From Halanaerobiales bacterium (GTDB taxonomy: Bacteria > Bacillota > Halanaerobiia > Halanaerobiales > DTU029): DNA of 48,683 nt. The notes under the pieces were generated by a model that was given only the letters and a program-made list of their open reading frames with translations, was not told the origin of the DNA and searched no databases. The first letter of the stretch is position 1. Every line of letters starts with the position of its first letter. The translations under genes and the position numbers were made by a program. The stretch is taken from contig JANWJZ010000047.1 of NCBI GenBank assembly GCA_025451675.1, positions 1-48,683 of the forward strand, read 5' to 3'. Below are positions 24,798 through 34,845 of this stretch, one piece after another.

Positions 24798-27119
24798 CTA
24801 TTCATCAATGCTCCTGATTTCATAAACTTCCCCGGGAAAAGTACCTATCGTCATTACCTCTCCATTCCCCTGACTATCTTTTATTTCCCGGCCATACAAG
24901 TAAACCTTTACCCTCTCCTGCGTCCTCAGATGGCAAATTTTATCTCCTTCTACCTTAAGCCGGGCCCTGACAAGCCTGTTTTCCCTCCACTCCATATCCA
25001 GTTCAAACCCGCCCCTGAGGCGCAGGCCTTTCACCCTGCCGTTTCTCCAGGCTGCTGGCAAAGCCGGTAATAAAGTTATTACTCCATCATGGCTCTGGAC
25101 CAACATCTCTGCTATCCCGGCAGTTGCACCGAAGTTTCCATCAATCTGGAAGGGAGGATGGGTATCAAATAGATTGGGCAAGGTAGAGCATTTTAAAAGT
25201 TCCAGAATATTTTCATAGGCCAGCTCCCCGTCTTCCAGCCTGGCCCAGAGATTGATAATCCAGGCCCTGCTCCAGCCAGTATGGCCTCCCCCATGTTTTA
25301 ATCTCCTCTCCAGGGTCTTCCGGGCTGCCCCGGCCAGATCCGGTGTTGTCCTGACAGAAATCTGGGTACCGGGATAGAGGGCAAACAAATGGGATATATG
25401 CCGGTGCCCTGGTTCTGCTTCCTCATAATCCACCATCCATTCCTGTATCTGGCCGTATTTACCGATGTTGATTTCCGGTATCCTTTCCAGTGTATCCTCT
25501 AAGTCCTGGATAAATTCAAAATCTTTTTTGCCTGTAATATGATTAGCCTCTATACAGGCTTTAAATAGTTCAGTGATAATCTGGAAATCCATTGCTGCTC
25601 CCTTACAGAGGCAACCCTGCTCACCATTGGGCAGGATATAGGTATTCTCCGGAGAGACAGAGGGACAGGTCACAAGATAGTTGCTATCTGGATCCTCCAC
25701 CAGATAATCAAGTAAAAAGAGGGCTGCTTCCTTCATGGTCTCATAGGCATTGGCCAGAAATTCCACATCCTGGGTAAATTGATAATGTTCCCAGAGGTGA
25801 AGGGAAAGCCAGGCTGCTCCCAGGGGCCAGTATGTAGCAGGTATATAAATATCCTGGGGAGCTGTATCAGCCCAGATATCCGTATTATGGTGAGCAGTAA
25901 AACCCCTGCAGCCATACATCTCCCGGGCTGTTTTCCGCCCGTTTATCCGCATCCTCTCCAGCAAATCAAACAATGGATAATGACATTCCGATAGATTACA
26001 GACCTCTGCCGGCCAGTAATTCATCTGTGTATTAATATTTATGGTATACTTGCTGTCCCAGGGCGGGGTAAAACTATCATTCCAGAGTCCTTGCAGGTTG
26101 GCTGGCAGGGAACCGGGACGGCTGCTGGAGATTAACAGATATCTGCCAAATTGAAAATAAAGGCTGATTAACTGTAAATCCTCTTTCCCTTCCCGTAATC
26201 TCTCCAGCCTGAGATCTGTTGGAATGAGGGAGAGATTCTCTCCAGCAGAAAACTCATCATTATATAATTCCAGCTCTACCCTATCAAAAAGTTCTCTATA
26301 ATCCCTAATATGATCCTCTTTAATGGCAGTATAACCCTTTTCAAGGGCATTCCTGATTCTGTCTTCACAGACCAGCTGGGGATCCCTGTGCCGGAAAGAG
26401 GTCTCTGCCGCCAGATAGAGGATAACTTCATCAGCAGCAGTAACAAGCAGATTTTCTCCTATTGTATCCACCTGGCCGCCTTTATTGACTGCTTTAACCA
26501 TGGCCCTGAAGATTAAACCACCTTCCCCTCCACAATGGCCAGTCATCAAGAGGCCAGAGGAATCCAGTGGTATAATCTGATCCATCCTTTTTCCCCTATT
26601 TAGATTTAAGCGGAAAGAGATTGCCCCCTCCCGATCTGCCTTTATTCTCATAACAATTATCCCATCCACTGCAGTGGCAAAAATCTCTCTCTCATAATTG
26701 ACCCCATTGGAAGAATAGTAAACCCGCACTATTGCCTCATTTAAATCCAGTTCTCTACGGTAATTCTCAAATCCAGCCCTATCTTCATTAAAATAGAGAT
26801 ACATATCTCCCAAGGTCTGATAAGCCCTCTGTCCCTCTGGTATACCGGAAAGGGCCAGTTTGGCCAGTTCCTCGGCTTCCCTCAGACGGCCGGCAAAGAT
26901 TAATTCCCTGATTTCGGGCAGGTATTTTTTTGCTGATGGATTGTTCCGGTCAACCGGACCACCATACCAGACCGAATCCTCATTTAACTGTAATCTCTCC
27001 TGAAAAACACCTCCAAAAACCATGGCTCCCAGCCTGCCATTACCAATCGGCAGAGCCTCATTCCAGTCTTTTGCCGGTTCTTTATACCATAATTTTAAGT
27101 CATTTTTTTCTGTATACAT
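24798..27119 (-). CDS. GH95 alpha-L-fucosidase/alpha-L-galactosidase family enzyme
   Basis: 773 residues from ATG 27117-27119, chosen because AGGAGGTG lies about 7 bases upstream; an ATG seven codons earlier includes that site. The N-terminal beta-domain has PIGNGRLGAMV and LNEDSVWYGGP; the (alpha/alpha)6 barrel has NLQGLWN, NINTQMNYWP (Asn361 and Asn363), HHNTDIWAD, SPEN (Glu491) and DGNFG (Asp660), matching the catalytic set of family GH95. It removes a terminal alpha-L-fucose or alpha-L-galactose by inversion. No signal peptide, so it acts on imported oligosaccharides in the cytoplasm. It lies 46 bases after recJ and 172 before purL, with no sugar genes beside it. Confidence 0.9.
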   Translation of the reverse strand: MYTEKNDLKLWYKEPAKDWNEALPIGNGRLGAMVFGGVFQERLQLNEDSVWYGGPVDRNNPSAKKYLPEIRELIFAGRLREAEELAKLALSGIPEGQRAYQTLGDMYLYFNEDRAGFENYRRELDLNEAIVRVYYSSNGVNYEREIFATAVDGIIVMRIKADREGAISFRLNLNRGKRMDQIIPLDSSGLLMTGHCGGEGGLIFRAMVKAVNKGGQVDTIGENLLVTAADEVILYLAAETSFRHRDPQLVCEDRIRNALEKGYTAIKEDHIRDYRELFDRVELELYNDEFSAGENLSLIPTDLRLERLREGKEDLQLISLYFQFGRYLLISSSRPGSLPANLQGLWNDSFTPPWDSKYTININTQMNYWPAEVCNLSECHYPLFDLLERMRINGRKTAREMYGCRGFTAHHNTDIWADTAPQDIYIPATYWPLGAAWLSLHLWEHYQFTQDVEFLANAYETMKEAALFLLDYLVEDPDSNYLVTCPSVSPENTYILPNGEQGCLCKGAAMDFQIITELFKACIEANHITGKKDFEFIQDLEDTLERIPEINIGKYGQIQEWMVDYEEAEPGHRHISHLFALYPGTQISVRTTPDLAGAARKTLERRLKHGGGHTGWSRAWIINLWARLEDGELAYENILELLKCSTLPNLFDTHPPFQIDGNFGATAGIAEMLVQSHDGVITLLPALPAAWRNGRVKGLRLRGGFELDMEWRENRLVRARLKVEGDKICHLRTQERVKVYLYGREIKDSQGNGEVMTIGTFPGEVYEIRSIDE

Positions 27120-27165
27120 TGTTACACCTCCTGGATTCATACATTAACCTTATCTTACAACAGCC

Positions 27166-29505
27166 TTAATTAAATATATCTATAATCTTTTCAGGATTCA
27201 CATCCAGTAAATACTGTTTAAAAAAGAAACTTTCCCTGAGCAGGGCCCGCATTTTCCTTTCCTGGACCCTGTAATTACCCTCCTGTGTACCATCATTTAA
27301 TTTGATGATATAAGTGCCGGGACTATAGTTATTAAAGCTAATTAAACCCCTGGCGGCAAGATATTGTATACCGGCAACAATGCTTTCCTCCATCTCTCCG
27401 GTTTTAGCTGCCACCTGGTAAATATCCAGTTGACCTCCCTTATTATTGACTGCATATTTTATCAGGCCGACCAGTTTTTTTATAAAAGCACTGCCGTTAT
27501 CCAGATCCCTTTTATTATAGGCCAACACCAGGCAGGCAGGCCTGTTGGCATATATCAATTCTTTGAAAACAGCCAGGGACGGAGGGCAGCTAAGCAGTAC
27601 CAGGGTCCTTTTCCTGCCCTGCTGGTAGCGGTTAATCACTTCTTTATCATTAATGGTTTCCAGTCCTTCATAATAGTATACTGCATCACTATAAACAGGC
27701 AATTCCTTCCCCTGCCCTTTCCAGTCCCGCATATCGATAATTTCAAATTGAAGTCGCTTTCTCCCTGTTCCAGTCCTCTCCTTTCCCCCGGATTTCAGGG
27801 TAACACTTTTTTCATCTGTCCCGATTACCTCTACGATGAATAACTGTAAATCCTTTTTACCCTGAAAATCATTAATACCGGGAGAATAAACCAGGTCTAC
27901 TACAGGGGCTATCTCCTTCTCTCCAGCCCACCACCAGATGGCCGGATACTGGACACCATTTTGAGATAAGAGTAGCCGCAGGTGCCTGTTTCCCGTTGTG
28001 GGCCTGGTATAGACTACTTCTGCAGAATAGGTTACAAACCTGGGAAGAGGATTACCTTCCCCGAAAGGAGCCAGCTTCCTCAAAGCATAGTAATCCTCCA
28101 GGGTGATCCTGTCCAGGGGAAGCTCCCCATCAACATAGAGCCTTCTCTCTGCCTTCCCCATCTCTGAGGCCAGTATCCTTCTGACCTCACGGCTGAAACC
28201 GGCCAGCTGCTCAAGCTTCAATGAGAAACCGGCCGCTCCCGCATGGCCTCCATATCTCTCCAGATATAAAGCACATTCCTTTAAAGACTGATAGATATGG
28301 ACTCCGGGTATGGAACGGGCAGAACCGGTAATGGTACCTCCACCCTGTTTCTGGCACATCAGGAGCACAGGGACCTGATAATTCTCGCATATTCTGCCTG
28401 CTGCTATACCGATGATGCCTTCATGCCAGTGAGGTTGATACAATACTATTGGTTCTCCTGCCGGTGAAGAAGCAATCAGTCCCTCTGCTTCCTTTATGAT
28501 TTCCTCCTGTAATTCTTTCCGCCTTTTATTGGCCAGTTCCAGTTCCCGGGCCAGCTCCCCTGCCCGGGCCTCATCTTCTGCCAGCAGTAATTCCACCGCC
28601 AGGTCAGCCCTGAGTATCCTGCCTGCCGAATTGATCAGGGGGGCCAGGCCAAAGGCAATCTCTTCTTCTGTAATACTGTCAAGGCTGTCCAGGCCAGCCA
28701 CCCTGTATAATTCCCTCAGCCCGGTACGCCGGGTTCCCTTCAGTAAAGGCAAACCTATCTGCAGGAGATAGCGGTTCTCTCCCCGCAGGGGGACCACATC
28801 TGCCACAATGGCCAGAACCACCAACTCCAGGATGGACACCTTTAAATCCTCTATAAAACCATCAAAATTTCCCCTGCCCGCTCTATCTAAAAGGGCCAGG
28901 GCCAGGAAATAGGCCATACCCGCTCCCGGGAGTTCATAGGCCCTGTGGCTGCTGTCCAACAACCTGGGTGTCAGGATATAATCAGCAGGGGGCAGTCTAT
29001 CCGGCAGATTATGATGATCTGTAACAATCACCTTCAATCCCAATTCTTTAGCCAGTTTTACCTCTTCATAATTGGCAATACCACAATCACAGGTAATAAT
29101 CAGGCCTACCTGGGCGGCAAGTTCCCTGACAACCTTTTCATTCATCCCATATCCCTCTGTAAACCGGTCCGGGATATGGTAGATTGCCACCCCGCCGAGT
29201 TTCCTGATCAGCTCTACCAGAATGGTGGTTGAGATAACCCCATCCACATCATAATCGCCATAGATACAGATCTTCTCTCCCCTTTTAATGGTGGCGAGGA
29301 TCAGGTCAACAGCCTCCTCCATATGGGAAAAATCAGAAAAACGGGTCGGCCGGTAAAATTCCGGCTGGAGGAATTTCCTGGCCTTCTCTACTGTATCAAA
29401 CCCCCGCTGCAACAATATACCGGCCAGAAGGCGGTTACCATCTGCCAGTTCCTCCAGCCAGTCAGGTATCTCTAGTTTTTTACTATAACAGATCTCTATC
29501 CTCAT
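27166..29505 (-). CDS. recJ: RecJ single-strand-specific 5'-3' exonuclease
   Basis: 779 residues, within the range of long Bacillota RecJ. DHH-family motifs are DYDVDG (84-89), CDCG (139-142) and DHH (163-165), followed by the DHHA1 region with GGHAGAAGFSL and the OB-fold. The last 200 residues form a C-terminal extension with a winged-helix-like end. It degrades single-stranded DNA with Mn2+/Mg2+ in gap repair and mismatch repair. The ATG is 5 bases after GAGGGG. It follows the FeS nuclease gene by 78 bases without a terminator, so it may share a transcript with the split AddAB-like genes. Confidence 0.93.
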   Translation of the reverse strand: MRIEICYSKKLEIPDWLEELADGNRLLAGILLQRGFDTVEKARKFLQPEFYRPTRFSDFSHMEEAVDLILATIKRGEKICIYGDYDVDGVISTTILVELIRKLGGVAIYHIPDRFTEGYGMNEKVVRELAAQVGLIITCDCGIANYEEVKLAKELGLKVIVTDHHNLPDRLPPADYILTPRLLDSSHRAYELPGAGMAYFLALALLDRAGRGNFDGFIEDLKVSILELVVLAIVADVVPLRGENRYLLQIGLPLLKGTRRTGLRELYRVAGLDSLDSITEEEIAFGLAPLINSAGRILRADLAVELLLAEDEARAGELARELELANKRRKELQEEIIKEAEGLIASSPAGEPIVLYQPHWHEGIIGIAAGRICENYQVPVLLMCQKQGGGTITGSARSIPGVHIYQSLKECALYLERYGGHAGAAGFSLKLEQLAGFSREVRRILASEMGKAERRLYVDGELPLDRITLEDYYALRKLAPFGEGNPLPRFVTYSAEVVYTRPTTGNRHLRLLLSQNGVQYPAIWWWAGEKEIAPVVDLVYSPGINDFQGKKDLQLFIVEVIGTDEKSVTLKSGGKERTGTGRKRLQFEIIDMRDWKGQGKELPVYSDAVYYYEGLETINDKEVINRYQQGRKRTLVLLSCPPSLAVFKELIYANRPACLVLAYNKRDLDNGSAFIKKLVGLIKYAVNNKGGQLDIYQVAAKTGEMEESIVAGIQYLAARGLISFNNYSPGTYIIKLNDGTQEGNYRVQERKMRALLRESFFFKQYLLDVNPEKIIDIFN

Positions 29506-29583
29506 TGCATCCCCTCAAAGAAACCAGAAAATTTCTTTTGCTCAATCTTAAACATTAATCCTCAGTCCAACCAGACATACTGT

Positions 29584-30384
29584 TTAGAACTGGATTTCCT
29601 CAATCCTTTCCCAATCCAGGTCCAGGTCAAAGTCATCCTCTTCTATCTCCAGCAATAAGGGTTTTTTCTGAAAGCAGATAGAACGGTATTCACAAAACCT
29701 GCAGATATTATCATCATTTACGGCCATGAATTCATCATATCTTAGCTTCTTTATCTCCTCTATCTTCTCCTGCAGGAAAAGCTTATCCTCCATAAACCTC
29801 TTTTTACTGTACACAATGGTCCTTTCCTCCCCGGGGAAGCGGGGATTCCAGTAAACAAGGGCCGGCTCCAGCTTTTCCCGGGGCAGAAACCGGTCCAGGG
29901 CTTCCTGCAGGACATATAGATAAACCCTGGTCTGAAGGTTATACCGGAAATCAATTTCAGGTGAAAAGGGTTTCCGGTCTGTCTTCCAGTCATAGATAAT
30001 GATTTTATCCTTTTCTTCATCCATATATAAAAGATCAAATTTTGCTACCAGCCTGATGCCTTCCTTATTGACCCGCAGCTCATACTCAGGATAAAATTTA
30101 TCTACAGTGTTATAGGGACGGAATCTCTTTAGATTCTCAAACCAATCTTTTAGCTCCCCTGTCAGCAATTCCTGTTCCAGGGTTTCCCCTCTGCTGTAAT
30201 AGCGCCAGGCCAGCTGGTGAAAAAGCTTTCCCTTTTCCAGCAGTTCTTTTTGCTCTATATTTCCTCCCCAGTCTCCGGGCCAGTAGAGGCCATCCAGATA
30301 GCGGCGGCGGAATTTCAGGGGGCATTTTTCATAATAACGGAGGGCCAGCTGGCTGAAATACAGCTCATCCAGTTTTCTCACCAT
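29584..30384 (-). CDS. Stand-alone PD-(D/E)XK nuclease with AddB-type FeS cysteines
   Basis: 266 residues. The RecB/Cas4-like nuclease core has AKFDLLY (Asp117), IIIYDWKTDRKP (Asp132, Lys134) and a following Gln in NLQTRVY (Gln151). Four cysteines frame it: Cys21 (YYEKCPLKF) and Cys228, Cys231, Cys237 (CRFCEYRSIC), the same C...CxxCx5C pattern that holds a [4Fe-4S] cluster in AddB. It equals the C-terminal domain of AddB as a separate protein. The ATG lies 20 bases inside the 3' end of the UvrD-like gene, so it is coupled to it. Probably the nuclease of a three-part end-processing complex; that is inference from gene order. Confidence 0.85.
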   Translation of the reverse strand: MVRKLDELYFSQLALRYYEKCPLKFRRRYLDGLYWPGDWGGNIEQKELLEKGKLFHQLAWRYYSRGETLEQELLTGELKDWFENLKRFRPYNTVDKFYPEYELRVNKEGIRLVAKFDLLYMDEEKDKIIIYDWKTDRKPFSPEIDFRYNLQTRVYLYVLQEALDRFLPREKLEPALVYWNPRFPGEERTIVYSKKRFMEDKLFLQEKIEEIKKLRYDEFMAVNDDNICRFCEYRSICFQKKPLLLEIEEDDFDLDLDWERIEEIQF

Positions 30385-32677
30385 AGGCCTCCCTCTCCTT
30401 CCTGATAAACTCTGCCAGGGCTATGAAAGGCCGGGCTGGCTCAACATTCCTGCTGCCTCCGTTATCATAAATAAACTCCCGGTGGGCAGTCAGGAGGAGG
30501 TTCTTCCTGGCCCGGGTAATAGCTACATAGAGCAGGCGCAGCCGTTCCTTGATAAACTCCAGATTGGCTTCTGTACGGGGATCCATTTCTTTCCCTTTCA
30601 CCAATACTTCCTTATCATCTATTTCCCTATCTCCTGTTCTCCCTGCAATGCTTATCTCATTACCCGCTTCCCTGTCATATAAGAGTTTCTTCAGGCTGGC
30701 CTTTGCTACAGCCACCGGATTACTATATTCATCCTTCAGGTAATAATAATCAGAACGGAAATTATCATGGACAGTTGAGGGGAAATTATCATCTGTGAGA
30801 TAGACAATATAAACCGTGTCCCACTCCAGTCCTTTGGAGCTGTGCAGGGTAGTCAGGGTAATAACCCCCGGTTCCGGTTCATAACCCTTCCTGTCATAGA
30901 TCTTTCCGGCAAAATCCTTCCAGGAGGCCTCCAGGCGGGGAAGCTCGGCAACAATCTCCGGCAATTTCCAGTAGGGATGAAGATCCAGTTCACTTTTTAT
31001 CTGCAAAGCCATGTTCTGGGCTACTGCCAGTTCTTCTCCCTTCAATTGCATCTGTTCAGCAATAAAAAGCACCAATTCATCTGGAGGCAGTTCTATACTG
31101 GCATCAAGCCAGAGACAGAGCCTATCCATGGTCCTGACAAAGTCATCCCATAATTGCCGGGGAACAAGCTCTTTCATGCTTTCCTGAAAAAGGAACTCTC
31201 CACCAAAAGGGTAAATTACCTCCTCCAGGTTATATTCCTCAAGTAATCTATCAATAAAATCTAAATCCTCCCTGCCCTCCAACAGCTCTTCAGGGAATAT
31301 TCCCTTGAAGACCCTGCTGAAATTATCCTTGAGCAGTGGCTCTGCCAGAAACCTGAGGAGTAGGTTAAAATCCTGGATAGTCTTCAATTGTTCTTCATGG
31401 CGGTAACCGGGACTTTCATATTTCACTCCCAGTTTCTCCAGTTCCTCCATCAGGCCCTCGATTATATAATTGGCCGGCACCAGGATGGCTGCTGTATTCT
31501 CCGGGTTATCCCTGATATGCCTGGCTGCCAGGCAGGCTACATTCCTTATCTCATCTTCTGAAGTAGGGTAAACCTTTGCTGCTATGGTATACTTATCAGT
31601 CACAGGATTGGGAAAGGGATCCTTGCTGTCCACCGGATAGATAAACTGTTCCTCCAGGGCATCCCTGCATTCCCCCTGGGGATGTTCCTCCCGGGACCAC
31701 CTTACCAGATAATTGGCCAGATTGATTATATCCACCGTACTCCTGCTGGAATAAAGTATGGAACGCTTGTCAACTTCCTTGCTGTTATAGTAATCCCGGA
31801 ATATCTTTGGATTGGCACTGGTAAAGGTGCCCATAATGGCCTGGTTGGAATCCCCTACCCGGACCAGGTTGCCTTCTTCCCCCGCCAGCAATAATAGAAT
31901 CCTGGTCAATAATTCATTTGAATCCTGGGCCTCATCCTCGAAGATATAGGTATATTTTTGTTGTAACCTTTCCAGTAAAAGCTGGTCCTTTTCCAGTAAA
32001 TTCAGGGCCTGTCTGACCAGATCATCAAAATCCAGCAGCCCCTGTTCCCTTAAATATCTGTCATAATCATGATAGATTGCTAAAGCCCAATCCAGATAGG
32101 AATTACGTTCACAATATCTCCTCAGTTCCCTGGCCTTCTCTGAATCCAGATCATAAAGCTTAAACCAGGAAATCATTGTCTTGATAAAGCCGGGAAAATC
32201 TGTCTCCCGCCATCTTTCCAGGGCCCTGTCAAAACCCCTTCCTGTTGGCGAATAATCAAAATATTTTAAGAAAACTCGGTGGTTTTCCCTTAACCAGTTA
32301 TCCACCAATTGCTGGATTAACCTGCCCCGTAAGGCCGGGTCAATTATATTAAACTCATCATTTACTAAAAGTTCTTCCGGTTTCTCCTTTAAGATACTGA
32401 AAGCCAGGGAATGTAAAGTCCGTACATCATAACCCCTGTTCCTGGGTAAACCCCTTGCCTCCAGAAAATCGCCAACCCTTGCCCTGAAATTAGCCACCGC
32501 TGAATTCATATAGGTTACGATGAGTATTTTTCCCTTACCGGTATACCCTTCTGCAATCAGGCTGGCTGCCAGATAGGCCAGCACAGTGGTTTTTCCTGCA
32601 CCGGGTACAGCAGGAACTGCCAGATAACCTTTGCGGTAATCAGCCACTTCCACCTGCCCGGGTCTCAATTGTATCAT
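30365..32677 (-). CDS. UvrD/PcrA-type superfamily 1 helicase without nuclease domain (AddA-like motor)
   Basis: 770 residues. Motif I is AVPGAGKTT (23-31), motif Ia TYMNSAVANFRARV (55-68), motif II DEAQD (248-252), motif III VGDSNQAIMGTFTSA (274-288), motif V TTLHSSKGLEWD and motif VI LLYVAITRARKN. The opening (LRPGQVEVADYRKGYLAVPAVPGAGKT) is not that of UvrD or PcrA but of a helicase type I also recall from cyanobacterial genomes. There is no C-terminal PD-(D/E)XK domain: the nuclease is the next gene, overlapping by 20 bases. The AddB-like gene ends 21 bases upstream. Likely the 3'-5' motor of a split AddAB-like complex. Confidence 0.87.
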   Translation of the reverse strand: MIQLRPGQVEVADYRKGYLAVPAVPGAGKTTVLAYLAASLIAEGYTGKGKILIVTYMNSAVANFRARVGDFLEARGLPRNRGYDVRTLHSLAFSILKEKPEELLVNDEFNIIDPALRGRLIQQLVDNWLRENHRVFLKYFDYSPTGRGFDRALERWRETDFPGFIKTMISWFKLYDLDSEKARELRRYCERNSYLDWALAIYHDYDRYLREQGLLDFDDLVRQALNLLEKDQLLLERLQQKYTYIFEDEAQDSNELLTRILLLLAGEEGNLVRVGDSNQAIMGTFTSANPKIFRDYYNSKEVDKRSILYSSRSTVDIINLANYLVRWSREEHPQGECRDALEEQFIYPVDSKDPFPNPVTDKYTIAAKVYPTSEDEIRNVACLAARHIRDNPENTAAILVPANYIIEGLMEELEKLGVKYESPGYRHEEQLKTIQDFNLLLRFLAEPLLKDNFSRVFKGIFPEELLEGREDLDFIDRLLEEYNLEEVIYPFGGEFLFQESMKELVPRQLWDDFVRTMDRLCLWLDASIELPPDELVLFIAEQMQLKGEELAVAQNMALQIKSELDLHPYWKLPEIVAELPRLEASWKDFAGKIYDRKGYEPEPGVITLTTLHSSKGLEWDTVYIVYLTDDNFPSTVHDNFRSDYYYLKDEYSNPVAVAKASLKKLLYDREAGNEISIAGRTGDREIDDKEVLVKGKEMDPRTEANLEFIKERLRLLYVAITRARKNLLLTAHREFIYDNGGSRNVEPARPFIALAEFIRKEREAYGEKTG

Positions 32678-32698
32678 CGATTAACACTCCCTCTATTT

Positions 32699-34669
32699 CT
32701 ATATGACCAGCAACCATTCGGCCAATTGCCCTTCCTGCTCCCATCCCCTGCTGTTTAGATAACTATCAGCCAGATAGATACCATCAGTCACTTTGCTGAA
32801 GATACTCTGCAAATATGCTGCCAACTGTTCTTTCCGTAATTCCTGGTCTACACTGTCATTCCAGTCATTATTTTTTCCCCATTGAGGTGACAGTATATAG
32901 GGATTGAATAGCTCTTTAGCTAAACCCCTCAGCCAGTTTTCACTGGAAATATCCAGAAGAAAAAGGTATTTTACACTTTTGATCTCAGGGGAAAAGAGGA
33001 ATTTATAGGGTGTAGTCAGGATTACAGCTTCTTCCCCGATATTATTATATAGGACCTCAGCAGCCAGGGTGCCATTATAGATGAGATCGATAAAATGTTT
33101 GCCCATTTCCTCCTCCGGTATATCCTTGAAATTCATCACTACCTTCTTAAATTTAGTTATAGAGTCAATCATCTGCCGGCAGGCCAGGATATCTTCATGG
33201 GAAGGAGATAAAGGGGAAAGCAATTCAGCAAAAACCAGCTGGAAGAACTCTTCCAGTTCTGGCACCTGATTCTCCTTTTCCTGCAGCCATTCCCGGAGAT
33301 AATCATACCTGGCTGAATTATCAAAACCTATCCTGGCCCGCAATTCCATATCAGCCAGCTCCGGTAAAAGCATCTTATTGGCAATAATCTCTTCAGCCAG
33401 TAAGCTGCTCCGGACCGGGTCCAGCTTCAGAAGGAGGCTCATGGTCTGTTGGAGGGCAGAATAGTTGATCTGCATCTGCCACTGGGGATTGGCCAGCAGG
33501 GTAAGGACAATCAGGGCCTGGGAAAAAGGCAGATCCACTAGGCGCTTTGTCCTGGTAAGATTGACAAAGGAATAACCCTGTCCGGTAATATAACGTTCCA
33601 GGGTAAATTCCATGACCTTATCTACCTGGGGGGCAACCAGCACTATATCAGAAGGCTTCAACCCGTCAGCCAGTAATTTAACTACTTCCCCTCCAGTCCT
33701 GTTCAGCATATCTCCCCTCAGCTCAGTATTTATCTCCTTCATGATAAAGGAATTATCCTTCAGGGAAATATCCTCAAAAATACTCCGGCAAAGGGAAGCA
33801 GCCAGCCGGCGGGCTGCTGGAGAAGATGTGTATGACTCCCTCAGTTCCTCCACTTCACAGAGAGGGAAAAAGGATTCCCTGGCCAGTTGGGGGTTGCCGC
33901 CAAAAAAGCGGTTAATACCTTCTTCAGGATTAAAACTCAGGTAAACCTCCGGAAGGTTTTCCAGTAAATATAGAAAAAGTTTCTGGGCGGTAGGAACAGA
34001 CTTCTCCAGATTATCCACAAAAAGATAGTTATAGCGTTTTTTAAGTTCTTCCTGATACCTTCTATTTTTGAAAAGATAATTATTATATAATTCCACCGTT
34101 AAAGAATAATCCAGTATCCGGTTCTCCAGGCAAAATTTGCGAAAAGTCTGCATTATGGATATAGCTTCATTAAAAACAATCATCTTCTCCCTGTCATCGC
34201 CAGCCAGGATAAGCAGCCTCTTTTGCAAATCCTTTAGAGTCAGATTATTCATGGCTGCCTGATTAAGGTTATCGATGAGCTGGACAGCTATGCGGGGCGA
34301 TGTAGCATTAACATACTCAAAAACATCCTTGTACTTTCTATGTTTCTCAACATATTTACTCATCAGGTAATGGCTTGTTTCCACATTCATAAAAGTAGGG
34401 ACAATAGTAGTATATCCGCCTGGCAACCTTTCCTCAACCCAGGGCCAGTAGTCAGTCAATTCTTTCTGGACAAAACCAAAATAGGTAAAGACATTCAATT
34501 TGCCCATTATCTCCAGGTCTACATTCCTCTGCCACTCCAGCCTGCTGGCAGCATTTTTCACAAAGACCAGGGCCCTGTCTGTACCTTCTCTTTTACAGAT
34601 TTCAGTATATTTCCCCAACAGTTTTGTTGTTTTTCCTGATCCTGTCGGACCGGAATATATGACTGGCAT
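32699..34669 (-). CDS. AddB/RecC-like P-loop protein with degenerate helicase motifs
   Basis: 656 residues. It starts MPVIYSGPTGSGKTTKLLGK with an intact Walker A (7-15), as in the N-terminus of AddB. Where a helicase would have DExx it has LFVDN (216-220), so it is unlikely to be an active motor. Later parts (EVYLSFNPEEGINRFFGGNP, VEELRESYTSS, DIVLVAPQVDKVMEF, the weak YLFLLDISSENWLRG) follow the AddB order. There is no nuclease domain or C-terminal cysteine cluster; these are on the separate gene at 29584. ATG with AGAGGTG 5 bases upstream. It is first in the operon. Proposed role: strand recognition and scaffold. I know no experimental work on it. Confidence 0.75.
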   Translation of the reverse strand: MPVIYSGPTGSGKTTKLLGKYTEICKREGTDRALVFVKNAASRLEWQRNVDLEIMGKLNVFTYFGFVQKELTDYWPWVEERLPGGYTTIVPTFMNVETSHYLMSKYVEKHRKYKDVFEYVNATSPRIAVQLIDNLNQAAMNNLTLKDLQKRLLILAGDDREKMIVFNEAISIMQTFRKFCLENRILDYSLTVELYNNYLFKNRRYQEELKKRYNYLFVDNLEKSVPTAQKLFLYLLENLPEVYLSFNPEEGINRFFGGNPQLARESFFPLCEVEELRESYTSSPAARRLAASLCRSIFEDISLKDNSFIMKEINTELRGDMLNRTGGEVVKLLADGLKPSDIVLVAPQVDKVMEFTLERYITGQGYSFVNLTRTKRLVDLPFSQALIVLTLLANPQWQMQINYSALQQTMSLLLKLDPVRSSLLAEEIIANKMLLPELADMELRARIGFDNSARYDYLREWLQEKENQVPELEEFFQLVFAELLSPLSPSHEDILACRQMIDSITKFKKVVMNFKDIPEEEMGKHFIDLIYNGTLAAEVLYNNIGEEAVILTTPYKFLFSPEIKSVKYLFLLDISSENWLRGLAKELFNPYILSPQWGKNNDWNDSVDQELRKEQLAAYLQSIFSKVTDGIYLADSYLNSRGWEQEGQLAEWLLVI

Positions 34670-34801
34670 AGAAACACCTCTTAAAATAACAATGCATTAA
34701 TATATTTAATAGAGGTTTTTATTTAAAGTATCTTCCTTGTAGTATACCAAATAACAACTATTAAATATCCATTTAGTGGTAATAATTTTCTAAAACTACT
34801 A

Positions 34802-34830
34802 TTGATTATATCTTATTACCATGTTATAAT
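34802..34830 (+). promoter_or_regulatory. orphan plus-strand promoter-like site
   Basis: TTGATT (34802-34807), 17-base spacer, perfect TATAAT (34825-34830). No plus-strand gene follows; a hairpin with a T tract comes within 20 bases of the expected start, and beyond it lies the antisense strand of the DUF3800 gene. Confidence 0.5.
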
Positions 34831-34845
34831 ATATTTGAACCACTG

